Shown here: positions 1 through 5,709 of the stretch, in pieces
Layout of the letters: each line of letters opens with the position of its first letter
Numbering within the stretch: the first letter of the stretch is position 1
Source: a virus
Length of the DNA stretch: 20,809 bases
IMG/VR virus record: IMGVR_UViG_3300009152_000253
Span: 1 to 20,809 of that record
Strand: one strand, 5' to 3'
The notes under the pieces: generated by a model
What the model was told of the DNA's origin: nothing
Database searches by the model: none
Seen by the model: only the letters and a program-made list of their open reading frames with translations
Translations under genes and position numbers: made by a program

Positions 1-449
1 CCAGCCCACCAGACCGAGCATCGCTTAAAGTGTTGCTCTAGGATTTTTATTTTATCGGTGTTGTCCGGCTTCTCTTTCGCAAGGGCTGGGCAATCATCGA
101 TCATCGGCAACCACCTAGTTTCTGTGAACGATCTTGCTAAATGCTCGCTTGGCATAACCCACAATGCGGGGCAGGGTCGTTCTGCTATGCGGTACGCTAG
201 GCCAGCTAGAATCGTTGTGGTCTTGCTTGTTTGTGCCCCCCATACCAACACCACCCTACGAATCGAATCATCGCCAAAAGCCTCTAGGGGTTCACGGACA
301 TAGGGCGTGAGCGTTGTCGAATACGCTCCGGGTATGTTGGTTACTCTTGCCGAGAGCGTGAGGTTTTTCTCTGCCCATTCTGGGATTGAAAGTTGTTCCC
401 TTGGCTCAAAGAATCTTCGGCTGAATGTTCCAGCCTCGGCAATCTTCAT
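1..449 (-). CDS. terL: Terminase large subunit, GpA type (partial, C-terminus beyond left edge)
   Basis: This is the ATPase/nuclease motor that packages DNA into the prohead. The 149 visible residues match the N-terminal part of the GpA (lambda-like) large terminase family. The adenine-proximal region SIPEWAEKNL (21-30) and PYVREPLEAF (49-58) is followed by the strand VVLVWGAQTSKTT (66-78), which holds the Walker A-like GxxxxKT. The downstream ALWVMPSEHLARSF and TRWLPMIDD segments are also family-like. The ATG at 449 overlaps the stop of the HNH gene as ATGA, which fixes the start. The Walker B motif, the coupling motif and the nuclease domain lie outside the window. Identification rests on the family pattern and on neighbouring HNH and small-terminase genes. 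Confidence 0.88.
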   Translation of the reverse strand, partial: MKIAEAGTFSRRFFEPREQLSIPEWAEKNLTLSARVTNIPGAYSTTLTPYVREPLEAFGDDSIRRVVLVWGAQTSKTTTILAGLAYRIAERPCPALWVMPSEHLARSFTETRWLPMIDDCPALAKEKPDNTDKIKILEQHFKRCSVWWA

Positions 450-751
450 CTCTTAACCATATATCCACGCTCATAAGCCCAAGCTGGATTATGGTGAATT
501 TCGTGATGGCACTCCCAGCATACAGCCAAAAAGAACTCCACCTCGTTGAGCCTATCTCCGAACCTTCCTCGCCTATGATGAACTTGGCTTGCCATCTTGC
601 ATCGGCACACTTGGCATACTGGGTTGTTAGCTAAAAACTTCTCTCGAACATCTTTATAGACCTCGTTCTGGCCTTTTCTCTTTGCAGATACTCGGCGTAG
701 TTTACCGCCTCGCTTGAGTGGTGTTTTGCGTTTAAGTGGCGAGCGTTTCAT
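446..751 (-). CDS. HNH endonuclease next to the terminase
   Basis: A 101-residue HNH homing-type nuclease. The very basic N-terminus (MKRSPLKRKTPLKRGGKLRR) is followed by a zinc-knuckle pair, CQVC and CWEC, that brackets the ββα-metal core with VHHRRGRFGDRLNE and HHEIHH. Small HNH proteins encoded beside terminase genes are known partners of phage packaging motors (HK97 gp74 type), where they help cut packaging ends; that role here is inferred from position. A longer reading from a TTG at 790 is possible. The ATG at 751 is preferred because it overlaps the stop of the preceding gene as ATGA. The gene end overlaps the terL start in the same way. Confidence 0.85.
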   Translation of the reverse strand: MKRSPLKRKTPLKRGGKLRRVSAKRKGQNEVYKDVREKFLANNPVCQVCRCKMASQVHHRRGRFGDRLNEVEFFLAVCWECHHEIHHNPAWAYERGYMVKR

Positions 752-921
752 TTTTGTCTTAATAAAAAATAATAAGCATACAACAGACAAAATATCCCAT
801 TATCCCATCTGAAATCGTGCCATCCAAGACTTCTTGAAATGATAATCCAAATAAAGGTGAAATGTATAAACCACGCTATTTTTTCAGCGAGCATATCTAT
901 AAAATTAAATATGTTTTTCAT
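748..921 (-). CDS. Small two-helix membrane protein (57 aa), unknown
   Basis: A 57-codon gene starting MKNIFNFIDMLAEKIAWF and ending YAYYFLLRQK. Residues about 15-29 (AWFIHFTFIWIIISR) form one clear hydrophobic helix, and residues 42-54 (GIFCLLYAYYFLL) form a second, with a short charged loop (GWHDFRWDN) between them. It is supported by exact ATGA overlaps at both ends: its ATG with the stop of the 105-residue gene, and its TGA with the HNH start. I do not recognise the family. The W/D spacing faintly recalls low-affinity iron permease halves, which I do not trust. It lies inside the packaging operon rather than in the lysis block. Confidence 0.68.
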   Translation of the reverse strand: MKNIFNFIDMLAEKIAWFIHFTFIWIIISRSLGWHDFRWDNGIFCLLYAYYFLLRQK

Positions 922-1235
922 CGGTCATATTGCTCAAAATATGGAACATCATAGGCACATAAATCTCTAAACTCTGGTATTTGCATAAGGGTTTTGTGAA
1001 GTGCGACTGGGTCTGCCTTGTCCCTAACAACTGCGTGATGAAAGTGAACCATCCAGTATTTTCCCACTCCCTGCCTTGTCTTTGGGTAGTTTTTGAAGCA
1101 ACACCCTACACACATAGAAAAACCATATTTGCTTTCAAAGTTTTTGAGTTGCCCTTTGGCGGGAATAAAAAGCGTTGAGTAGCTTGAATTTCGGCAGTAG
1201 GCCAATGCTATTCTTGTAGGCTTCGTGGTTTTCAT
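918..1235 (-). CDS. Hypothetical protein, Cys/His-rich (105 aa)
   Basis: Not recognised. Visible features are a cysteine cluster at MCVGCCF (41-47), a basic stretch (KNYPKTRQGVGK), and a histidine-rich strand WMVHFHHAVV (61-70), followed by an acidic and aromatic C-terminus (AYDVPYFEQYD). Together the Cys and His residues could bind a metal, but no named motif fits. It sits between the small terminase and the small membrane protein in the packaging operon, and its stop overlaps the next start as ATGA. The ATG at 1235 follows a 67-base gap in which I see no gene and no convincing Shine-Dalgarno sequence. Confidence 0.6.
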   Translation of the reverse strand: MKTTKPTRIALAYCRNSSYSTLFIPAKGQLKNFESKYGFSMCVGCCFKNYPKTRQGVGKYWMVHFHHAVVRDKADPVALHKTLMQIPEFRDLCAYDVPYFEQYDR

Positions 1236-1302
1236 CGGTCAAAGAATGGAAGCACTATTCCCAGAAAGCACAAGGCACACAAGATGATTAAGAAGCACTC
1301 GT

Positions 1303-1902
1303 TCACTTAAATGCTCCCTCCCCCTTTTGTATTGTGATGAAGATTTGATTCACTCCGTCTTGGATGGCTTGCTTGGCACATTCTGGGTCGCTTGGGTTTG
1401 CTCTGGCCGCAAGGCTGGATGGCATCGCATCGAGCAACGCTCTGATTCCTCCGTGCCATTTGGTTATCCATTCTTGCACCTCGTCCATTCTCAAGGTGAC
1501 TCGATTCATTTCTTCCCAGCGAGCGTGTTCCATTTCGGCCTCTGCAACTCGCTTTTTTGCTTCGCCCCATCCTTGAACTGCCGCCCTCATAGCTACTGGG
1601 TTTTTTTCGTTGGCCGCCCTCTGAACTAATGAGTAGGCAACTACCTCGGCTCTCCTCGCCCGGTGTAATCGTCCAAGCGGATTTTCCAATTTGATCGACT
1701 CTGCATCCAAGTTCTCTGATGTCTCTGATAAGTTCGCTGATGCTGATAAGATCGGCCTCGCCCTGCTTGGATTCTTTTGATTGGCAATTTTCCAACGCTC
1801 TGCATCGGCCACGCTTGTTAGGGGCATACCCGCCTTGACTAACTGGGAAATTGCTCCCTTTGTTAGCCCCCATTTGTCGCATAGCTCTTTTTGTCGAATC
1901 AT
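1303..1902 (-). CDS. terS: Terminase small subunit, Nu1-like
   Basis: A 199-residue protein likely to recognise the phage packaging site and hand it to the large subunit. The N-terminus RQKELCDKWGLTKGAISQL (3-21) followed by KAGMP is a MerR/Nu1-like winged helix-turn-helix of the kind found in lambda Nu1 small terminases. A long helical middle (RRAEVVAYSLVQRAANEKN, then VQGWGEAKKRVAEAEMEHARWEEMNR) fits the oligomerisation region. The C-terminus carries ITKWHGGIRALLDAMPSSLAARANPSDP. It begins 3 bases after the ParB-like gene and lies two genes before HNH-terL. The length is usual for this family. The DNA target is not identifiable from sequence. Confidence 0.78.
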   Translation of the reverse strand: MIRQKELCDKWGLTKGAISQLVKAGMPLTSVADAERWKIANQKNPSRARPILSASANLSETSENLDAESIKLENPLGRLHRARRAEVVAYSLVQRAANEKNPVAMRAAVQGWGEAKKRVAEAEMEHARWEEMNRVTLRMDEVQEWITKWHGGIRALLDAMPSSLAARANPSDPECAKQAIQDGVNQIFITIQKGEGAFK

Positions 1903-1905
1903 TTC

Positions 1906-2379
1906 TCACAAGGGCTTCCCACAAGCCAAGCACTTCTCCCCCATTCCCTCGTCATCGCCCTCTGGCTTGGTAGCCTCCATCATCTCTGCAATCTCCGCTT
2001 CTCCAAACCCAGTAATATCTAAATCAATCTCCCCAGTATCCAAGTCCTCGAAGATGTCTTTGAGTGAAGGCATATCAAACTCTCCACTTAATTTGTTTAG
2101 TGCGATGTTAGCGGCCTTCTCTTTGTGTTCATCTAACCACACTGCCCACACCTCAACCTCTTCTTTTCCAAGTGCCGAATAGCACTTTAGCCTTTGATGG
2201 CCTCCGACTATGTTCCCAGTCTTTGCGTTCCAAGTGATCGGTTGAAGATTCCCAAGTTCGCTCAAAGATTTTGTGAGCCTGCCCAACGCATCGGAAGTGA
2301 TTGTTCTTGGATTATATTTTGCGGGCGAAAGTTCGCTGATTTTCTTGGTGATTAAACAAGGATATTTTTTTTCGTTCAT
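1906..2379 (-). CDS. ParB/Srx-fold nuclease-domain protein
   Basis: A 157-residue protein made essentially of the ParB N-terminal domain. KYNPR (21-25) forms the first conserved turn. LGRLTKSLSELGNLQPI (32-48) leads to the hallmark box GNIVGGHQRL (55-64), whose GGHQR binds nucleotide in this fold. A helical segment (LNKLSGEFDMPSLKDIF) and an acidic tail follow, ending in CLACGKPL, a C-x2-C that could be half of a zinc site. The ParB helix-turn-helix and dimer domains are missing, so this is the short phage type often found near terminases or methyltransferases, not a partition ParB. It is translated just upstream of terS. Confidence 0.85.
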   Translation of the reverse strand: MNEKKYPCLITKKISELSPAKYNPRTITSDALGRLTKSLSELGNLQPITWNAKTGNIVGGHQRLKCYSALGKEEVEVWAVWLDEHKEKAANIALNKLSGEFDMPSLKDIFEDLDTGEIDLDITGFGEAEIAEMMEATKPEGDDEGMGEKCLACGKPL

Positions 2380-2384
2380 AAAAG

Positions 2385-2555
2385 TTACGCAAGATTTGTT
2401 TTAAGTAAGTTGAGATAAAGGTTTTAGACTAAACTCGTACAAAAAATTCGCACCTCGGAACCTGTTATGGGAGTTTTGAGGCTATAGAAGTCTCCTACTG
2501 CCTTGCGTAAGTCGTTAATAAATATGCTCATTTTAGTGTGTAAAAACTTGCGTAA
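2385..2555 (-). repeat. Three copies of CTTGCGTAA (one inverted)
   Basis: The 9-mer occurs at 2502-2510 and 2547-2555 in one orientation and as TTACGCAAG at 2385-2393 in the other. The last is 6 bases before the ParB-like start codon. The two direct copies are 45 bases apart and encode the DLRK repeats of the 50-residue reading frame, so they may be a protein repeat rather than a DNA site. A protein-binding role is possible but unproven. Confidence 0.45.
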
Positions 2556-2576
2556 ATCGCATATCCATTTTGTCAT
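2424..2576 (-). CDS. Possible small protein with duplicated DLRK segment (50 aa)
   Basis: A 50-codon frame starting MTKWICDLRKFLHTK and ending EVRIFCTSLV. Support comes from its ATG overlapping the stop of the 157-residue gene as ATGA, the commonest junction in this operon. The residues DLRK occur at 7-10 and again at 22-25, with aliphatic/aromatic residues between (MSIFIN), suggesting an internal duplication of about 15 residues. No family is recognised and there is no membrane segment. If it is not translated, 2380-2572 would be a 193-base intergenic region before the packaging genes. Confidence 0.5.
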   Translation of the reverse strand: MTKWICDLRKFLHTKMSIFINDLRKAVGDFYSLKTPITGSEVRIFCTSLV

Positions 2577-3046
2577 AGCTCGCCCCCTGCCTCCTTATAT
2601 GCCTCCACTATGGGTCGTGCTTCTTCAAGGAACTGCTGGCGTTGGGCTGGTGTCCACTGGGCAGGGGTCTTGCGTGCGAGCCACTGCCTAGCCTTGATGA
2701 TGTACGAGTGCCAAGCGGCCTCTGCCTTGGGGTTCGAGGTCTCTATGGGGTCAGGGAGTAGCCCAGTCCAAAGGGCTAGTTGCTTGAGGCCACCGGGGGT
2801 AGGGGCTTGCAGGGCTGGCCGTGCCTTGGCTACACGCTCCAATCTCCGACCTTGCTCACCGTTTATTTGCCCTATTTCCAACACCTTGTCCATGTCTAGC
2901 CCCTCTGTCCGTGCCGATATCAGGATGTCCCCTGCGTCTGCCGCTAGGCCGATGGCCACCCCCATCTGTTCGATGGCTGTTTCCTTGGCTTTTTCTAACT
3001 GCTTGACCGTGCGTTGTAGCTCCATTCCGACTTGTTTTTCGCTCAT
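2573..3046 (-). CDS. Hypothetical helical protein, DUF3102-like (157 aa)
   Basis: Predicted to be nearly all helical. The first half (VKQLEKAKETAIEQMGVAI, then AADAGDILISARTEG) resembles the DUF3102-type phage proteins, in which a helix ending in L-x2-A/AR precedes a short hydrophobic segment and a helix with RRLERVAKA (67-75). The C-terminus is rich in Trp and Gln (WLARKTPAQWTPAQRQQFLEEA). Such proteins are usually annotated as possible DNA-associated or regulatory factors; I cannot assign a function here. It is followed by the 50-codon frame with an ATGA overlap, and preceded by a 20-base gap. Confidence 0.65.
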   Translation of the reverse strand: MSEKQVGMELQRTVKQLEKAKETAIEQMGVAIGLAADAGDILISARTEGLDMDKVLEIGQINGEQGRRLERVAKARPALQAPTPGGLKQLALWTGLLPDPIETSNPKAEAAWHSYIIKARQWLARKTPAQWTPAQRQQFLEEARPIVEAYKEAGGEL

Positions 3047-3067
3047 TTTTGGGATGTCCTTTTGGGG

Positions 3068-3358
3068 TTATGCCGTAGCCTCGGCCAACTCTTCGGCCTC
3101 GATTTCGGCGGGTGGTTCGATCTCTCTGAATCGCTCTGCGTTGAAGCCTCGCTCTGGATGGGGTGGGGTGGTGCTTACTGGGTTGTTGAGGCCGTCCAAA
3201 TAGACCACGATCTCCCCTGCTTCACCGTTTATTCCTACCCCAATTCCCATATCCCTGACGACATAGGTGCGGTCTTTGATGGGTAGGTGGTCGTAAAAGC
3301 TGGCGATCTCTGGCGAGAAGCCGTCGTCAATGCAGACCACTTTAGAGCCTTGCCTCAT
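3068..3358 (-). CDS. Conserved phage hypothetical, small beta-rich protein (96 aa)
   Basis: Starts MRQGSKVVCIDDGFSPEIA. It follows the pattern of a small phage/bacterial family with a strand KVVCIDD, then a proline and 'Y-x-V-R-D/E' strand (RTYVVRDMGIGV, 49 onwards in the pattern), a glycine-rich turn, and 'I-V-Y-L-D/E-G-L-N-N-P' ending in ERGFNAERFREIEPP. The layout suggests a small beta barrel (SH3-like), inferred from the strand pattern. The tail is acidic (EIEAEELAEATA). The start at 3358 is chosen because it overlaps the previous stop as ATGA; an upstream ATG at 3415 is less likely. The biochemical role of the family is unknown to me. Confidence 0.72.
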   Translation of the reverse strand: MRQGSKVVCIDDGFSPEIASFYDHLPIKDRTYVVRDMGIGVGINGEAGEIVVYLDGLNNPVSTTPPHPERGFNAERFREIEPPAEIEAEELAEATA

Positions 3359-3885
3359 TTGGCCTTCCTCTTTTTGATGCCCTTTGCCCACGCTTCCTTG
3401 TTCCATTTTGGGCATTCTTCCCGCCTCTTTTTATGCACCCTCAAGGCTCGCTCCTTGTAGATTTGCCTGACTCTTTCGCTCCGTTGGATGCGTAGGATTA
3501 GCCCAGTCCGTTGCGTTAGCTCCGATAGTCGTGCCGAGATTGCCGCCCTTGTGTAGTGCTTGCCAGTGCTAGGGTTGATGTACCGTTTTGCTATGCTGGT
3601 TAAGCTGTCCGGGGAACGATTTGTGGCTAGGGCTAGGAGTGCTTCGTCCAAGGTGTCGTCCCGCTTGTGCCGTAGCATCTGTGAATCGCCTTCGTGCTTT
3701 ATGGTCTGCTCCACGATCTCGGCTGTGAGCTTGGCTAGTTGGTTCAGGTCGATGCTTGGGTTCATCGCTTGCATCTTGGCGAGCCGTTCCCTTACCCGAT
3801 CTTCTAGCGTGTCGATATGCTCTGCCATATCGGGCGTATAACTAGCCAAGATTGAATCCGCTGGGTCTTGGCCGATGTGGTTCAT
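3355..3885 (-). CDS. Putative DNA-binding protein (176 aa)
   Basis: Not named with certainty. The N-terminal half is helical and acidic (MAEHIDTLEDRVRERLAKM). The second half has a likely helix-turn-helix: DEALLALATNRSPDSLTSIAKRY, then YTRAAISARLSELTQRTGL, with the second of these looking like the recognition helix. A strongly basic tail follows (RALRVHKKRREECPKW and AKGIKKRKAK). This layout fits a phage regulator or origin/packaging-site binder. Both ends are 4-base overlaps, with the 3D-domain gene upstream and the 96-residue gene downstream, so it is translated as part of the same run. Confidence 0.62.
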   Translation of the reverse strand: MNHIGQDPADSILASYTPDMAEHIDTLEDRVRERLAKMQAMNPSIDLNQLAKLTAEIVEQTIKHEGDSQMLRHKRDDTLDEALLALATNRSPDSLTSIAKRYINPSTGKHYTRAAISARLSELTQRTGLILRIQRSERVRQIYKERALRVHKKRREECPKWNKEAWAKGIKKRKAK

Positions 3886-4436
3886 TGAATTTCAACCACT
3901 GCTGTCCGTCCAACCCTTGCCAACTCCCGCCTAGCTTGCCGTTCGCTGGCATAAAAAAGGTCGATGACTGGTAGCCTAGATTTACCAGAGGCTTTCCGTG
4001 AGATAACCGCCGTCCCGGTGTCGTGAGCGTGGTATGCCTTGCCCTCAATAAGCAGGGTCGTTCCGTAGGGGATAATTTTAGGGTCTACGGCACAAGATTT
4101 GCCAGAAACCAACCGTTTTCCAGTTGAGCTTTTATAGCCAAACTCGTCCTCGCCCAACCAATAGGCCGTGATTCTGGCCTTAATTGTTTTCTTGGTTGGT
4201 GGCTTTGGCGTTTCGATCATTATATTCGCCGCTTGGCTTGAGCATAAGAGCGTGATTGCTAGGATGATGAGTGCTTTTTTCATCGTTAAGAAATGGATTC
4301 GCTCGCATAGGTGGCGGTAGCGTCTCGATGGGGATTCATCCCCCTTGATTATTTTACCATCGCCTCTGTCAACTGGGGTCTTGAGTTTTTCAATCTGTGC
4401 CTCGATTGCCTTGGCCTCCATCTTATTGATTTTCAT
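3882..4436 (-). CDS. 3D-domain (double-psi beta-barrel) protein with internal signal-like helix
   Basis: The C-terminal ~100 residues are a 3D domain, the double-psi barrel found in MltA/YuiC-type wall-active proteins. KARITAYW (86-93) is followed by YKSSTGKRLVSG, SCAVDPKIIPYGT with Asp118, HAHDTGTAV with Asp139, and PVIDLFY with Asp159; these are the three conserved aspartates. Such domains bind or cleave peptidoglycan. Residues 52-70 (MKKALIILAITLLCSSQAA) are a textbook signal peptide, preceded here by 51 charged residues. The long start at 4436 overlaps the methyltransferase stop as ATGA, whereas the ATG at 4283 would give a conventional secreted 133-residue protein. Both forms may be made. 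Likely a wall-degrading or lysis accessory, though it is far from the lysis block. Confidence 0.8.
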   Translation of the reverse strand: MKINKMEAKAIEAQIEKLKTPVDRGDGKIIKGDESPSRRYRHLCERIHFLTMKKALIILAITLLCSSQAANIMIETPKPPTKKTIKARITAYWLGEDEFGYKSSTGKRLVSGKSCAVDPKIIPYGTTLLIEGKAYHAHDTGTAVISRKASGKSRLPVIDLFYASERQARRELARVGRTAVVEIQ

Positions 4437-5377
4437 AGAAGCTCTCTTATGCCTTTGATGATTTGGTATGCGACTTGCGGGACGATGGCATTGCCCAACC
4501 CTTTAAGTCGGTGTGTCCTATGCTGTATCCCATCAGCCACTCTACAAATGCTGGGTTCAGCTTTCCACCAATCGTTGTCGAATCTATTTTGTAAATATGA
4601 TTGCTTAACATTTGTTGGCCGGTTGGTTTCATTTTGCTGTAAATGTGCTTTGCATCGTGTGCTTGAGGTGTCGGCCAGAACAGCACGGCCGTTGCCAAGC
4701 CATTCCCGCTGTTCTTGCTTGCACCCTTGCGATTGTAATTCCCGCATACTGAAGGAGTCGGCCACATCTTGGGGTGTACTACTTGCTCTCGAAGATTGCC
4801 CGACCTCGTTCTGTTCTTTCTGTTCTTCTGGTTCGTACTGCAATCCTTCGCCGGTCTGCTCGGAAGATGATCCATTGTGTTCGGGGTTGCCCAGAATACG
4901 TGCGATGATCCAGACTCGATTTCTTCTGTGCGGGGCATCGACACCGCAAGCTGGAATAATGATCGGCTCGACTTCGTATCCACACTCTTCCAAGTCAGAA
5001 CACACTTGGTCGAGTGCCAAGCCGATGATTCCAGCAACATTCTCACCAATGACCCAAGCTGGCCTTGCCTCTTGTATGACTCGGAGCATTTGCGGCCAGA
5101 GATAGCGGTCATCGTCCTTGCCTCGTTGCTCCCCGGCACAACTGAACGGCTGGCAGGGAAATCCTCCTGTGAGAAGAGTGACTCCTCGATATGCCGTGCC
5201 ATCGAGCGATTTGATGTCTCCGTGGATTGGAACATTAGGCCAATGCTTTTTAAGTACGGCTTGTGCGTAGGGTTCGTTGTCGCAGAATCCAACGGTTTCA
5301 AATCCAGCCCATCCAGCGGCAAGAGCGAATCCTCCGATTCCGCTGAACAAGTCGAGGTGGGTTGGTTTTTCATTCAC
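4433..5377 (-). CDS. DNA (cytosine-5) methyltransferase
   Basis: Transfers methyl from S-adenosylmethionine to cytosine C5 in DNA. It is a complete 314-residue enzyme. Motif I is DLFSGIGGFALA (9-20), motif IV is GGFPCQPFSCAG with catalytic Cys75, motif VI is ENV (112-114), motif VIII is HRRNRVW (150-156), and motifs IX-X are in THRLKGLGNAIVPQVA near the C-terminus. A target-recognition region of about 120 residues lies between VIII and IX. The start is a GTG at 5377, six bases after a perfect GGAGG; no in-frame ATG is better placed. In a phage it probably protects DNA from host restriction; no cognate endonuclease is adjacent. Its target-recognition region is also open in another frame (see 4447-5373). 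Confidence 0.95.
   Translation of the reverse strand: MNEKPTHLDLFSGIGGFALAAGWAGFETVGFCDNEPYAQAVLKKHWPNVPIHGDIKSLDGTAYRGVTLLTGGFPCQPFSCAGEQRGKDDDRYLWPQMLRVIQEARPAWVIGENVAGIIGLALDQVCSDLEECGYEVEPIIIPACGVDAPHRRNRVWIIARILGNPEHNGSSSEQTGEGLQYEPEEQKEQNEVGQSSRASSTPQDVADSFSMRELQSQGCKQEQREWLGNGRAVLADTSSTRCKAHLQQNETNRPTNVKQSYLQNRFDNDWWKAEPSICRVADGIQHRTHRLKGLGNAIVPQVAYQIIKGIRELL
4447..5373 (-). CDS. Candidate overprinted gene in +1 frame of the methyltransferase (308 aa)
   Basis: A 308-codon open frame lying wholly inside the methyltransferase gene, on the same strand. Its ATG at 5373 forms an ATGA overlap with the stop of the 97-residue gene and sits 10 bases from the same GGAGG used by the methyltransferase. 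The protein has recognisable, non-random features: CVLTWKS then LFQLAVSMPRTEE; three [W][P/A]TP motifs at about residues 161, 204 and 233 (WATPNTMDH, WPTPSVCGN, WPTPQAHDAK); and GGKLNPAFVEWLMGY at about 269-283. From memory, these motifs recur in phage proteins found with cytosine methyltransferases. Whether it is translated is unproven. It could be a by-product of conserved methyltransferase codons. Confidence 0.5.
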   Translation of the reverse strand: MKNQPTSTCSAESEDSLLPLDGLDLKPLDSATTNPTHKPYLKSIGLMFQSTETSNRSMARHIEESLFSQEDFPASRSVVPGSNEARTMTAISGRKCSESYKRQGQLGSLVRMLLESSAWHSTKCVLTWKSVDTKSSRSLFQLAVSMPRTEEIESGSSHVFWATPNTMDHLPSRPAKDCSTNQKNRKNRTRSGNLREQVVHPKMWPTPSVCGNYNRKGASKNSGNGLATAVLFWPTPQAHDAKHIYSKMKPTGQQMLSNHIYKIDSTTIGGKLNPAFVEWLMGYSIGHTDLKGWAMPSSRKSHTKSSKA

Positions 5378-5663
5378 ATTTCACCTCCGTCCAATGGCAT
5401 CGCTTGTTTGGCCTTTTGATCTTGCCCCTGCCCTCCAAATATCGTAGGTGGTACTGTATCGCCCCGTGGGTTTTCTTTAGAACCTCCGCAATCGTGCAAG
5501 TCGGAATCTCATTGGTGATTAGGGTGAACACGGCATCTCGAAGCATATCAATCGTGGCTTGGTTGCGAGTCGTTGCATAGAGCTTTTCTAGTTCCTTGCC
5601 GGGGTAGCGGTCGGTTAGGATGCTATTTGCCCTTGCCTCTGCCGTTGTGTAGGTTTCGTTCAT
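5370..5663 (-). CDS. Small winged-helix DNA-binding protein (97 aa)
   Basis: The second half is a probable winged helix. DMLRDAVFTLITNEIPTCTI leads into AEVLKKTHGAIQYHLRYLEG, where HGAIQYHLRYLE resembles an ArsR/LysR-type recognition helix. A wing follows, RGKIKRPNKRCHW. The N-terminus (YTTAEARANSILTDRYPG) is unassigned. It is probably a phage transcription regulator acting on the methyltransferase or early operon, but no target is visible. Its stop overlaps the ATG of the +1-frame gene, and the methyltransferase GTG lies inside its last codons, so translation of the two is probably coupled. A 46-base gap lies upstream of its start-side neighbour. Confidence 0.68.
   Translation of the reverse strand: MNETYTTAEARANSILTDRYPGKELEKLYATTRNQATIDMLRDAVFTLITNEIPTCTIAEVLKKTHGAIQYHLRYLEGRGKIKRPNKRCHWTEVKCE
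5384..5388 (-). promoter_or_regulatory. Strong Shine-Dalgarno (GGAGG) shared by two start codons
   Basis: Reading leftwards, GGAGGTGAAATGTGAATGA contains the SD, a GTG start 6 bases after GGAGG (methyltransferase), an ATG 10 bases after it (+1-frame gene), and the stop TGA of the upstream gene. This is among the strongest SD sequences in the window and it lies within the upstream coding region. Confidence 0.75.
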
Positions 5664-5709
5664 CGAGTGCTTAACTTGGTTTAACTATTTGTTGATGCAA
5701 GTGGTGTTT

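Noticed and set aside
58-303. 81-codon plus-strand frame at the left end
   Set aside because: Antisense to terL, whose family match is strong; no plus-strand start signal.
1236-1302. 19-codon GTG frame in the gap before the 105-residue gene
   Set aside because: Too short, with no SD and no junction support.
1307-1933. 208-codon minus-strand frame across the small terminase
   Set aside because: It is a different frame of terS, rich in Arg/Gly/Ser and Pro with no family-like motif. The terS frame has a helix-turn-helix and fits the operon.
2610-3203. 197-codon plus-strand frame
   Set aside because: It is antisense to the DUF3102-like and 96-residue genes and has a shadow-like composition; no plus-strand gene is otherwise supported.
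4311-5105. 264-codon plus-strand frame across the methyltransferase
   Set aside because: Antisense, Cys/Ser-rich and without known motifs. Unlike the +1 minus-strand frame it shows no recognisable protein blocks.
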